Below are positions 24,277-32,490 of a stretch of 64,000 nt of DNA, one piece after another. The notes under the pieces are model-generated. The model saw nothing but the letters and a program-made list of their open reading frames with translations, did no database searches and was not told the origin of the DNA. A program made the position numbers and the translations under genes. Origin of the DNA: CAYNRG01 sp047974855. GTDB taxonomy: Bacteria > Bacillota_I > Bacilli_A > Erysipelotrichales > Erysipelotrichaceae. Position 1 is the stretch's first letter. Every line of letters starts with the position of its first letter. The stretch covers positions 1 through 64,000 of the forward strand of contig JBKECT010000033.1 of assembly GCA_047974855.1 (NCBI GenBank), written 5' to 3'.

Positions 24277-25076
24277 TATACACTAACCTCCTTTCTACCC
24301 CTGGGGCAATTTACCCCAAACATCTCTTCTACTAACAATCGATAATCTTCTCCTACATTTGCTTTGATATTATTTATAACTGGTAGTTGTGTATATCCTG
24401 CTTCTGTAATTGGTTTAGATTGATTTCTTATTTGAGTATTTAGTAATTTCCCTGGGGCAATTTGCCCCAAGTCCTCAATAAGAGCTTTATCCAAGTTGTT
24501 TCTATTTTTCATCGTCACTAAGATCTGGTAATCAACATCCATATCATACTTCTCGTTCATATCTTCAATAAAGCTAATTGTAGTAACAAATCCATCTGTT
24601 GCTCCTTTATCTATTTTAATTGGAATAAGTATATTCCCTTGCCTATTCTTACAAGCGTATATTGCATTTGTTGTCATGATACCTAGTGAAGGATTGCAAT
24701 CCACAATAATAAGATCATACTTTTCTTTCACTTCCTGGATAATCTTTAACAGGCGGTTGTGTTGGGCTTTTCTAACATCAATCAATATCGATGTTTCAAT
24801 CACAAACAAATCTAATCTACTCGGTAATAAATCAAATCCATGAGGTGTTTTTATAATTGCCTCTTTTGTCATTGTAGGATCGATTAAACAATCTACCACT
24901 GTCATTTCATCTTTAGAATATGAATGATCCATCAACATTGCAGTAGAATTTGCTTGTCCATCCAAATCCACCAACAATACCCTCTTTCCTTTTTTAGCTG
25001 CACCAGCAGCTAGATTTATGCTCGTTGTTGTTTTTCCAACACCGCCCTTAATATTCAATACGCTAATTACTTTCAT
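24276..25076 (-). CDS. ParA-family ATPase
   Basis: A deviant Walker A ATPase of 266 aa: KGGVGKTTTSINLA at residues 9-22, DLDGQANST, YDLIIVDCNPSLG. The start at 25076 is set by GGAGGAGAA from the cassette at 25079-25124; an upstream extension would translate the palindrome. Inside the protein a palindrome copy (24454-24468) encodes DLGQIAPGK, in the variable stretch just before the conserved NTQIRNQ segment, and another (24303-24317) lies near the C-terminus in a different frame. Likely role: partition or copy maintenance of the excised element. Confidence 0.88.
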   Translation of the reverse strand: MKVISVLNIKGGVGKTTTSINLAAGAAKKGKRVLLVDLDGQANSTAMLMDHSYSKDEMTVVDCLIDPTMTKEAIIKTPHGFDLLPSRLDLFVIETSILIDVRKAQHNRLLKIIQEVKEKYDLIIVDCNPSLGIMTTNAIYACKNRQGNILIPIKIDKGATDGFVTTISFIEDMNEKYDMDVDYQILVTMKNRNNLDKALIEDLGQIAPGKLLNTQIRNQSKPITEAGYTQLPVINNIKANVGEDYRLLVEEMFGVNCPRGRKEVSV

Positions 25077-25078
25077 TT

Positions 25079-25124
25079 TTCTCCTCCTGCAGACTTGCTG
25101 CTTCCTTTGGGGCAAATTGCCCCA
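25079..25124 (-). repeat. RBS cassette copy D with GGGGCAA palindrome
   Basis: The fourth 46-bp copy, palindrome at 25109-25123, Shine-Dalgarno end serving parA. Confidence 0.85.
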
Positions 25125-25460
25125 AAACTGCATTATGCAGTATTCAAAGCAGAAAAATTCTGCTCTCAATACCACATAATGTGGTATTATCTCATCAACT
25201 GCATGCCTGCCATAGGTTTAACCTCTCCCCTTTTCTTTCGTGTAGGAAGCTCAACGTATTGAAGTCTCATTATCACAAAGAACATCATCGCAAATACAGT
25301 TCGCATCTATACCTTGTTAGCCATGCTTTATCGCAAGCGAGCAATCTAACTGGGCTCTTTTCTTTGTGTTTCGTAATTGATAAGTTATTTAATTTTCAAA
25401 GATCATAAAATTCTATATAGCTAACATGCTTTCGCATGGAAAGCCCATAAGGGTATCTTT
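25125..25460 (-). promoter_or_regulatory. long untranslated leader upstream of parA
   Basis: No gene is supported in this stretch of about 335 bases. On the minus strand it contains a hairpin CATGCGAAAGCATG (25425-25438), a boxA-like segment TGATCTTTGAAAATTAAATA (within 25384-25405) like those of rRNA leaders, an imperfect hairpin GTTAGATT..GGCTAAC (about 25320-25355), and three short palindromes near parA: ATACCACAT/ATGTGGTAT (about 25169-25186), GCAGAA/TTCTGC (about 25149-25163) and ACTGCATTATGCAGT (25131-25145). It may be an antitermination or autoregulated leader. Confidence 0.4.
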
Positions 25461-25480
25461 GGGGCAAGTTGCCCCAGAAT

Positions 25481-26521
25481 TTATAAAACCTGTGCTAACT
25501 CCTGTAAATCTTTTGTGAATTTCTGCTTCAATTTCTTCAAGTTCTCTTCAGCATCATCGCAGCGAGTGCCTTGAATTTTATAAACTGTCTCATCCTCCCC
25601 CAAAAAGAAACCAGATTTAAATATATGTCGATATATCTCAAACGTTTTCTTCACCAATAAGTACTTTCTACGATCAACAATAAAATCATTTGGATCATTA
25701 CCACTTTTGATATCACGCCAATCAGCATTCCTTACCGCCTCCTGCAGCAAAAGATTCAGCTCATTTTGTATGTTCTGAATTAATGAATTATTCCCAATTA
25801 TTAATCTTCTTTCGAATCGATTATATGCCTTCTTTAAATTCAATCTATGAATTACTAATCCATTGACTAGCTTCTCTTTTAGAACGCTTAAACTCTGAGT
25901 ATAAAAATCTTTAAAAGTATTTATAAACGATTCAAAATCATTGTCATTATAGACAAACTTCCTAGACTTTCTATTTTTAAAACCTGATGTGTTAATTATT
26001 GCATTTCCATTTGCATCACGCTTTAAAGAACCCTTTTCTGCAATAAGCTCTGCATCTGGATGATCTGCAGCACAAAAGGATTTTGTTTTTATATTTCGAT
26101 AAATGTTTTTAATATATTTAACTTCATGTTCATCGATCCATTCACGATCACAAAAATATACAACCAGCCATTGTACTTTCTTTTGTTTACGTAGATAACT
26201 GATACACTTCAAACCTTTTTCTTCCTGGATAACATATCTACAAAATCTAGCAGATATCTTCATCAATTCATTACGTGAATATCCCCTTTGAGGCAATAAA
26301 AGATTTAGTTTAACTCCATAAATTCTTGATTTTTTTTCACTTGAATACTTCTTTGATTTTTCTAAAGTAATGTATTGATCAATAAATTCCTTTCTATTTG
26401 AAATATTAGAATATACAATTGTACTTGGAATTATTGTATTTAGAAACTCAGGATCTCTTACTTTTTCAAATTCTAAAAAACTTTGATGTTGTTTTCGCTC
26501 GTTGTCATAAAGTATGCTCAT
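25481..26521 (-). CDS. unrecognised 346-aa protein, first gene of the element's long transcript
   Basis: A basic, soluble protein with no family I can name. Visible features are KKSRIYGVKLNLLLPQRGYS, then WLVVYFCDREWIDEHEVKYI, a long helical stretch (NLKKAYNRFERRLIIGNNSL) and a charged coiled end. The pattern of a strand ending in VVYF with nearby acids and a basic helical C-terminus would suit a replication initiator or a relaxase-like nuclease, but no catalytic motif is clear. Being next to parA-parB at the start of the transcript makes a replication or regulatory role plausible. The ATG follows AGGAGGATATT, a strong ribosome binding site. Confidence 0.6.
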   Translation of the reverse strand: MSILYDNERKQHQSFLEFEKVRDPEFLNTIIPSTIVYSNISNRKEFIDQYITLEKSKKYSSEKKSRIYGVKLNLLLPQRGYSRNELMKISARFCRYVIQEEKGLKCISYLRKQKKVQWLVVYFCDREWIDEHEVKYIKNIYRNIKTKSFCAADHPDAELIAEKGSLKRDANGNAIINTSGFKNRKSRKFVYNDNDFESFINTFKDFYTQSLSVLKEKLVNGLVIHRLNLKKAYNRFERRLIIGNNSLIQNIQNELNLLLQEAVRNADWRDIKSGNDPNDFIVDRRKYLLVKKTFEIYRHIFKSGFFLGEDETVYKIQGTRCDDAEENLKKLKQKFTKDLQELAQVL

Positions 26522-26660
26522 AATATCCTCCTATTCAACTTTGAGTGCCCCATATCCATATATACACAACTTCGCTAATACTTAGCGTAACTTGTCTAGA
26601 TATATTGACTTTTTCAAATTTGAACGGGTTCGAATATTGAAATCCTTTCCCACCATGTAA
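26522..26660 (-). promoter_or_regulatory. regulatory region of the long transfer operon
   Basis: Holds the perfect palindrome CGCTAA-TAC-TTAGCG (26573-26587), a candidate operator, and AT-rich promoter-like DNA, but no convincing -35/-10 pair. CAAATTTG and GAACGGGTTC are short palindromes nearby. Confidence 0.35.
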
Positions 26661-26666
26661 TTAAGC

Positions 26667-26701
26667 AAAACCAGCTTATCATTTGATATGCTGGTTTTTT
26701 T
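26667..26701 (-). terminator. terminator, possibly bidirectional
   Basis: The stem AAAACCAGC..GCTGGTTTT with an inner TATCA/TGATA lies between the ABC cluster and the conjugative element. A and T runs flank both sides. Confidence 0.8.
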
Positions 26702-26741
26702 ACAAAGTATTAAGCTCTCATGACTCACTTTCTATTCATAT

Positions 26742-27449
26742 CTATTTTTGTGTAGAATCAACCTTTAGATAATCTCTAATTTCACCATTTTCTAATTTTT
26801 TAACAATATCAAAATTATAGTTAATCCTATCTAAGTTATGAGTAATTAAAATTAGTGTTTTTTTATTTTCAATCGCATAATTAATCATAAAGTGGATCAC
26901 TTCATCAGACAACTCTGGATTCAAAGAAGAAGTAGGTTCATCTAATAATAAAACTTCCGGTTGATTGACTAGTGCTCGTGCAATTGCTACCCTTTGCTTT
27001 TGTCCTCCAGAGAGATTCATTACAAGTTTATTTAATAAACCTTCTATTTTAACAACTTTTGCAATTTCATGAATTGCGTTTTTTCTATCCTTTCGTTTCA
27101 TTTTTTTTGAGTACAGCAATGGAATTAATATATTTTCATATACTGTTTCTTCTTCAACTAGCATATAATCCTGGAATACATACCCAAACATTTCATTACG
27201 TAATTTTGCAATTTCAGATGTACTGAATGACTTATAGTTTGTATTTCTAATTTCATACTCCCCCTCAAATTTTCCATCTAAAAGCCCAACAATGTTTAAT
27301 AAAGTTGTTTTCCCAATTCCTGACTCACCAATAATTGCTACTAAATTCCCTTCATCTATATCAATATTAGCTTTTGTAAAAACTGTAGTTTCCGATTCTG
27401 TTCCCTTACTATAAACTTTATTAATCCCTTTTAAACTCAGTAATGTCAT
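26742..27449 (-). CDS. ABC transporter ATPase (LolD/MacB-like)
   Basis: A 235-aa ATPase: Walker A GESGIGKTT (about residue 37), signature NLSGGQKQR, Walker B EVLLLDEPTSS, H-loop THNLDR. The family drives FtsX-like permeases. It is the last of four genes (secreted peptide, two permeases, ATPase); the start is one base from the permease gene stop. Likely role: efflux or self-protection linked to the secreted peptide. Confidence 0.88.
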   Translation of the reverse strand: MTLLSLKGINKVYSKGTESETTVFTKANIDIDEGNLVAIIGESGIGKTTLLNIVGLLDGKFEGEYEIRNTNYKSFSTSEIAKLRNEMFGYVFQDYMLVEEETVYENILIPLLYSKKMKRKDRKNAIHEIAKVVKIEGLLNKLVMNLSGGQKQRVAIARALVNQPEVLLLDEPTSSLNPELSDEVIHFMINYAIENKKTLILITHNLDRINYNFDIVKKLENGEIRDYLKVDSTQK

Positions 27450-27450
27450 T

Positions 27451-28479
27451 TTACAAGTCTCCTTTCAAATTCTCTAGTAAATTTTTTCTCTTTAAAATAA
27501 ACCAAAGTAATATCTCAAACATACAAAACATGACAATTAGAGAAACTGTTCCGATAATAAATATCAAATTGAAGATAAATTTATTAAGATACATAAAGAT
27601 CCAAAAATTCATTACTAACCCTATGCCTAAGAATATACTGCTTCTGATAAATATATCTTTTATTGTAGCTCCACATATCAAATGAATCATATACTCTTTA
27701 TAAAGTTTTCTTATTTGGCTAGTATATATAATATACGTAGCTAAAATAGCAACAACAATACAAAGAGCGACAATAACATAAATATATTTCAGAATAAACC
27801 CTAATTGATCATTCCATTTGTTTTCTTTCACAAAATATGGAGTTCCATCAAAAATATTAATGAATTCATTTTTAATACCTCCATCAATTTCTATTTTAGA
27901 AAATTCTGCATTTTCAATCAGTTCTATAACTTCAGTATAATAATCAACTTCAATCCATTTCTCAAAATTATTGGTTTGAAGAATAATTATAGTTTTAATT
28001 TCTTCAAATTCAATAATTTCTTGAATATCTATATCTTCTCTATTTTTAAATTCATATTCTAATTCCTCTGGGAATGTTTTCTCACCCTGAATCCTTAATT
28101 TTGTTTTTTCAGTTGTATATATTGTCGTTTTTTCGTTCTCTAAATAATTTTTATATTTACTACCAACAAGAACTAGCACCCTCTCATCTAAAGCCCTATA
28201 CAAACTATGAGGATTAAAATATGATCCCCCTGTCCCTTGAAACAAATCATATAATTCAGTAACAATCTCTTCATTCATCCCCATATTCATCTCAGTCAAT
28301 TCAGCACTAAACATCGGGTAATGTGTATTTTTATTTTTTGAATTCAATAATTCACTAACTATAGATTGTGTTGATGAAATCGAAAGAATGAGTAGCGAAA
28401 AAGTCATTAAAAGAAAAGAAAGAAAAACTTTTTTATTATTCCAAATATCTTTAATTCCTAAATTTAAATTTTCAATCAT
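27451..28479 (-). CDS. ABC transporter permease, C-half-like
   Basis: A 342-aa membrane protein: one N-terminal helix (about 15-35), an extracytoplasmic region (40-220) and three C-terminal helices (about 230-255, 275-300, 310-332), the layout of an FtsX/MacB permease. Its ATG overlaps the upstream permease stop by four bases (ATGA). With the preceding gene it resembles a split version of the single large bacteriocin-associated membrane proteins. Confidence 0.7.
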   Translation of the reverse strand: MIENLNLGIKDIWNNKKVFLSFLLMTFSLLILSISSTQSIVSELLNSKNKNTHYPMFSAELTEMNMGMNEEIVTELYDLFQGTGGSYFNPHSLYRALDERVLVLVGSKYKNYLENEKTTIYTTEKTKLRIQGEKTFPEELEYEFKNREDIDIQEIIEFEEIKTIIILQTNNFEKWIEVDYYTEVIELIENAEFSKIEIDGGIKNEFINIFDGTPYFVKENKWNDQLGFILKYIYVIVALCIVVAILATYIIYTSQIRKLYKEYMIHLICGATIKDIFIRSSIFLGIGLVMNFWIFMYLNKFIFNLIFIIGTVSLIVMFCMFEILLWFILKRKNLLENLKGDL

Positions 28480-29504
28480 GCTAATCCACCTCTTTTTTTA
28501 CTTTCTGTCATCAAAATCAAAAAATTAATTGAGAAAACTAGCGTATTTAGAATCAAAAAGAAACTTTGAATTTTTAAAAATGTTATTAGATCAATATAGT
28601 TAGCCTTTACCACTAAATCTAAGTATGGAATCGTCAATGCCATCAAAAAGCTACCTAGTACTGTACCTACTATTATTTTCATTATTGTCTGCAAGTATAT
28701 TTTTAATGGAGTAGCACCCAAAACTTGATGAATTCTAAATTCACTTAAGTATGCTGCTCTTGAAATAAACACCGTTACACAGTAAATTAACAATGTTGCA
28801 AGAAATGTTTGAAGAATATGTTTTTGATAAGGACGACCATTCATAGCACTAATTATACCTTCAATAATTAAAGGAGCTGTATATTTTTTATTCATTTTTT
28901 TAAATCCTGCATTATTAAGTATTACTTCAAGTTGATTTAACTGATTTAAATCATAACTATCTACATACACTCTGCTAATGTCTTTTCCCTGAATTGCATA
29001 TAAATTTTTAAATATCATTGTCTCTTGTGGCATATTATAAACATATAGACAATGTATAACATCATCTACTTTAAATACAGCCTTAGTATTATTTATTTCA
29101 TCTTGTGTCATTCCCCTTGCAAAATCACAAAAATTAATTCCAATTGCGACATTATTTCTATTTTTATAATCCTCTTCAGAAAAATATCGATACTGGTTAA
29201 TTCCAGTAATTTTCGATGAACGATTATAATACCACAATCGCAAATCAAAAACACCAATAACTCTAGGATCTTGAGTTATTGAAAAAATAGTGACTTTCTT
29301 ATATTCTTCCACATTTATAAGATTTAACCAATCTATATCAGTATTCTCTACTCGATAAAATTCTACATAATTTTCACTAAGTTCAAAAGGAGTTCTTTCC
29401 TCAAACACAAGATCACCAAAGAAATAGTTTATTGAAAAAACTGAAATAATATTGATAAAAAAGAATAAAACTACCAAAGGCCATGCCTTTTTAATTTTGA
29501 TCAT
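28476..29504 (-). CDS. ABC transporter permease, N-half-like
   Basis: A 342-aa membrane protein of the same plan as its neighbour: N-terminal helix (about 7-29), extracytoplasmic region with FFGDLVFEERTPFELSENYV, then three helices near residues 232-255, 265-290 and 310-335. EFRIHQVLGATPLKI is the FtsX-type cytoplasmic loop. The identical length to the downstream permease fits a pair that works as a heterodimer. Confidence 0.7.
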   Translation of the reverse strand: MIKIKKAWPLVVLFFFINIISVFSINYFFGDLVFEERTPFELSENYVEFYRVENTDIDWLNLINVEEYKKVTIFSITQDPRVIGVFDLRLWYYNRSSKITGINQYRYFSEEDYKNRNNVAIGINFCDFARGMTQDEINNTKAVFKVDDVIHCLYVYNMPQETMIFKNLYAIQGKDISRVYVDSYDLNQLNQLEVILNNAGFKKMNKKYTAPLIIEGIISAMNGRPYQKHILQTFLATLLIYCVTVFISRAAYLSEFRIHQVLGATPLKIYLQTIMKIIVGTVLGSFLMALTIPYLDLVVKANYIDLITFLKIQSFFLILNTLVFSINFLILMTESKKRGGLA

Positions 29505-29551
29505 ATTTTTCTTCGAAATGAAAAAAGAGGCAGAGATTTTTAATGATTTAT

Positions 29552-29947
29552 TTAAGGCTTTGTAGGACTTTGGGATGAAACGCCATATAATTCATAGCTA
29601 TACCAAGCCCGTGTTGCTTGTCCGTTATTCCACTTATCTTCTGCACGAACATAAGCTCTCCTTGAAACAGTATCATTTGCATTTGAAGCCCACGCAGTTG
29701 CAAAGTATCTAGTTCCTTGAACATCATAGGTTATCCTAGTCCATCTAAATCCAGCTCCTCCGATTCGATCACTACCTCGTACAGCTGCTTCCCCATCATA
29801 AACATAAGCAAAGTAGCTATCTCCATGAGTCGATTTTACATAAGTCCCATCGGAGTGCCAAAATAATATTGTCGTTCCTGCGTAAACATTTGTTGCAAAA
29901 AACATCGCGATAATTAGAAACAGTAATGATTTAATTGTTTTTTTCAT
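29552..29947 (-). CDS. secreted peptide, 131 aa (bacteriocin-like)
   Basis: The first 23 residues are a signal peptide ending VYAGT. The mature part is beta-rich with many Tyr, Trp, Gly and Ser (WHSDGTYVKSTHGDSYFAYV, GGAGFRWTRITYDVQGTRYF) and no cysteine. Gene order (secreted protein, permeases, ATPase) is that of lactococcin 972-type loci and related DUF clusters, but I could not match the sequence to a family. It may be a bacteriocin or a cell-surface substrate of the ABC system. Confidence 0.6.
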   Translation of the reverse strand: MKKTIKSLLFLIIAMFFATNVYAGTTILFWHSDGTYVKSTHGDSYFAYVYDGEAAVRGSDRIGGAGFRWTRITYDVQGTRYFATAWASNANDTVSRRAYVRAEDKWNNGQATRAWYSYELYGVSSQSPTKP

Positions 29948-30170
29948 TTCTTTTCTCCTCTCTCAATTTTTTGTTATCTCTAGCCTCTGATTTATAGAAC
30001 ACCCTTTTAACTCTAGGTGCATCTAGCTTTTATATTATTATTTTAATATAATGCGATTGAAATCACAATGATAGTTTGCTGTTTTATATAGATTCCTGAA
30101 TTCTAAAAGTAAATTCCGTTTTTAATAAAAAACAGCAATAACTCTAATAAACCCTATGATAGTATAAAAG

Positions 30171-31371
30171 TGTTTCCTGCAGAAGTGAGGAGGAACAATT
30201 ATGAAACAGTGGAAACATTTATCTTTTGATTAAAGAAAAATGATCTCGCATATGCTTTCTAAGCATTACAAGTTGGTGGAGATGGCTGATTTACTTCAAA
30301 TTGACCCATCATCAATTTCTAAAGAAATCAAAAGGAATCGTAGTCTTATAAAAAAAGGAAAAATGAAGTCCTCAATGTGTAAGCGTACACTTCGATTTCC
30401 TCATGTTTGCAATGGGTGCGCTAAGAAATATAATTCATGTCCTTTCACTCAGTTTAACTACGATTCAAAAAAAGCACAGGATGCAGCTAACTATCGCTTA
30501 GTAAGCTCACGTCAAGGGCTTAATATGACTGAGGAAGAATTCAGCCATCTGAATGAAACTATTCATGCGGGTGTCCTTGATGGTCAATCCATCTATCACA
30601 TTGTAAAAAGTCATCCAGATATTGAGATGTCTGTCTCTAATGTCTACCGACTTATTAATACTCAACAACTCAAAACAAAGCGGCTGGATTTACCTTACGC
30701 TGTACGCTATAAGAAACGGAAGAAACTCAACCAGTATGAATACAAAGAGAACAATAGAATTGATCGGAGCCATCGGAAGTATATTGATTTTTTAGCTTTT
30801 AAGTTTAATCACCCTGGACATTTTCATGTCCAGATGGACTTCTTGGGTACGATTAGGACAGACAAAAAGAGCATCTTAACTTTGACCATACCCGATCTTC
30901 ATTACGCAATGCTCTTTTTAGTGGAGTCTCCAAACAGCAAGAAGATTATTGATATCTTCAACCAATTAGAGGCCTCGCTTACAATAGCCGTATTCACTAA
31001 GGTATTTCCTTTTATTCTGACAGATCGAGACCCTTGTTTTTCTCAATTTGATCAAGTCGAAACCTCAGTGAAATCCGGTGATAGAAGAACTCATCTTTTC
31101 TACTGCAATTCTTTCAACTCAAGTCAAAAAGCAAATGTTGAACAAATGAACAAGCAGTTACGTAAGTTCTTCCCTAAAGGAAAATCTATCGATCACCTTA
31201 CACGTGAAGATGTCAAAGATATTAATATCATCATTAATCAATCACGAGTAGCTTCATTAGCGGGTGCCTCACCCAATGAAGCGTTCGCTAAGTTATTTGG
31301 TGAAAAGACATTGGATATCCTTACTACTATTCTAATCTAATTTAAACAAACTAACAATACTGCAGGAAACA
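30171..31371 (+). mobile_element. IS30-family insertion sequence
   Basis: Inner inverted repeats TGTTTCCTGCAG (30171-30182) and CTGCAGGAAACA (31360-31371) bracket the transposase. A 19-bp direct repeat AAAACAGCAATAACTCTAA lies at 30129-30147 and 31374-31392. The right copy abuts the inner end, the left is 23 bp away, so it is not a clean duplication. Confidence 0.65.
30201..31340 (+). CDS. IS30-family transposase, interrupted by an in-frame TAA
   Basis: The first ATG (30201, after GAGGAGGAACAATT) gives MKQWKHLSFD then TAA at 30231-30233; the frame continues RKMISHMLSKHYKLVEMADL, a typical IS30 start in which the missing residue is probably Glu (GAA to TAA). The helix-turn-helix (DLLQIDPSSISKEIKRNRS) and DDE residues (HVQMDFLGT, LTDRDPCF, ANVEQMNKQLRKFF) are present. 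Translation from the Met at 30240 would give a 366-aa protein with most of the DNA-binding domain. Confidence 0.85.
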
Positions 31372-31547
31372 ATAAAACAGCAATAACTCTAAGAAACGGT
31401 AATAACTACTGTTTTTCAGTGCGGTTAAAATTTAATTTATCTCATCAAATTCTATATCTTATTGCCGTTTTGGGTATTTAAAATATGACTTTACTCTTGG
31501 AATTATGTCATCTCTCCATAAAACGGAATTTACTTTTAGAATTCAGG

Positions 31548-31672
31548 GTTTTATATAGATTAATATATTTATTTAAGAAAAAATGTTATGAATTGCCTTT
31601 TTTATATTTAAATAGTTTCATTTTTTCTTCTCAAAGATATGCTATGATAGAAAGAGAAAATGAGGTATATCT
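31548..31672. other. short region before the acetyltransferase gene
   Basis: AT-rich DNA with the right 14-bp target copy at its left edge. The ribosome binding site GAGGTATATCT of the next gene is at its end. From 31341 to 31547 the sequence belongs to the insertion elements; no other gene seen. Confidence 0.5.
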
Positions 31673-32101
31673 ATGATTATTTTTAAATTTTACAAAGGAA
31701 AAGAAAACTATGATGACTGCTTCTATGTAAGAAATGAGGTCTTTGTAATTGAGCAAGGATTCAGTCTTGAAATAGAACAAGATGAAATTGATAATACTTG
31801 TACACACATTGTTTTCTATGCTGATAATCAACCTATTGCAACAGGTCGCTCTTTTATTAATGACCATGGAGATTATACTCTTGGAAGGATTTGTGTTCTT
31901 CCATCTTATCGCGGTGATGGACTTGGAGCAAGAGTTATTCAAACTCTTGAATTAAAAGCAAAAGAAGAAGGAGCATCAAAAACTCACCTAGGTGCACAAA
32001 TTCAAGCGATTGATTTCTATAAACGACTTGGATATAAAGAGGTTGGTGAAGTCTATTATGAAGAAGGATGTCCTCATATTCATATGATTAAATCAATTTA
32101 A
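31673..32101 (+). CDS. GNAT-family N-acetyltransferase
   Basis: A 142-aa protein with the N-terminal RNEVFVIEQGFSLEIEQDE of ElaA/YjcF-type GNATs, the acetyl-CoA loop RGDGLGARVIQ (about 83-93) and the C-terminal FYKRLGYKEVGEVYYEEGCP. It transfers an acetyl group to an unknown small-molecule or protein amine. It stands alone with its own terminator (32100-32120: AAAAGAT/ATCTTTT). Confidence 0.85.
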   Translation: MIIFKFYKGKENYDDCFYVRNEVFVIEQGFSLEIEQDEIDNTCTHIVFYADNQPIATGRSFINDHGDYTLGRICVLPSYRGDGLGARVIQTLELKAKEEGASKTHLGAQIQAIDFYKRLGYKEVGEVYYEEGCPHIHMIKSI

Positions 32102-32121
32102 AAAGATGATTTTATCTTTTT

Positions 32122-32437
32122 ATACCTTTACATTTTTAAATTTGATATACCTGTACATATTTTTCCAAGAATAATTTTATTTGCTCTAGCTTAATCAATT
32201 TTTATTTATATTTACATAAAGAGGGAATAATCGGATACAATAATTTTTTTGTGAATACACACCCTATTTTTTCTCCTTCAGAAAATTTTTTAGTTAAAAA
32301 TACTATTCATATTTTATTAGATATTTTCATTTTTGCATCATTGTTATCGTAGTTCTCTACATTATTAACCCAAAAGCAAAAAAGAAACACTAATGTATAG
32401 GAAATTCCCAAATAAAAAGATGCATAATCCTGTGCTA
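32122..32437. other. AT-rich gene-free stretch
   Basis: About 315 bases with no credible frame, hairpin or known element. It ends at the left repeat of the IS3-type element. Confidence 0.5.
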
Positions 32438-32490
32438 TGAACCCACTTTTCCGGACTAAATAAAATTAGTTTGGAAAGGTGGGTTTTAAT

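Larger units (their letters stand above)
394..26521 (-). mobile_element. integrative conjugative element backbone (ends not located)
   Basis: The co-oriented block has every module of a Gram-positive conjugative element: recombinase, relaxase, coupling protein, oriT-like region, VirB4/VirB6/PrgI/M23 channel genes, ssb, ArdC, ParAB, surface adhesin, sortase and two toxin-antitoxin units. The outer limits are not proven; no direct repeats marking att sites were found. Frameshift in the recombinase and nonsense codon in VirB4 suggest it may no longer move by itself. Confidence 0.8.
30095..31547. mobile_element. outer inverted-repeat element carrying the IS30-type insertion
   Basis: A 28-bp perfect terminal inverted repeat lies at 30095-30122 and 31520-31547. 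Both ends are flanked by the same 14 bp, GTTTTATATAGATT (30081-30094 and 31548-31561), a probable target duplication. The transposase gene inside seems to belong to a second element with its own repeats. Without it the outer part would be a miniature element of about 230 bp. Confidence 0.65.

Noticed and set aside
26633..26664. tRNA-like 3' end (GGGTTCGAA ... CCCACCA)
   Set aside because: No acceptor or T-stem pairing and no match to the tRNA-Leu at 38-121, so it does not qualify as a tRNA remnant or att site.
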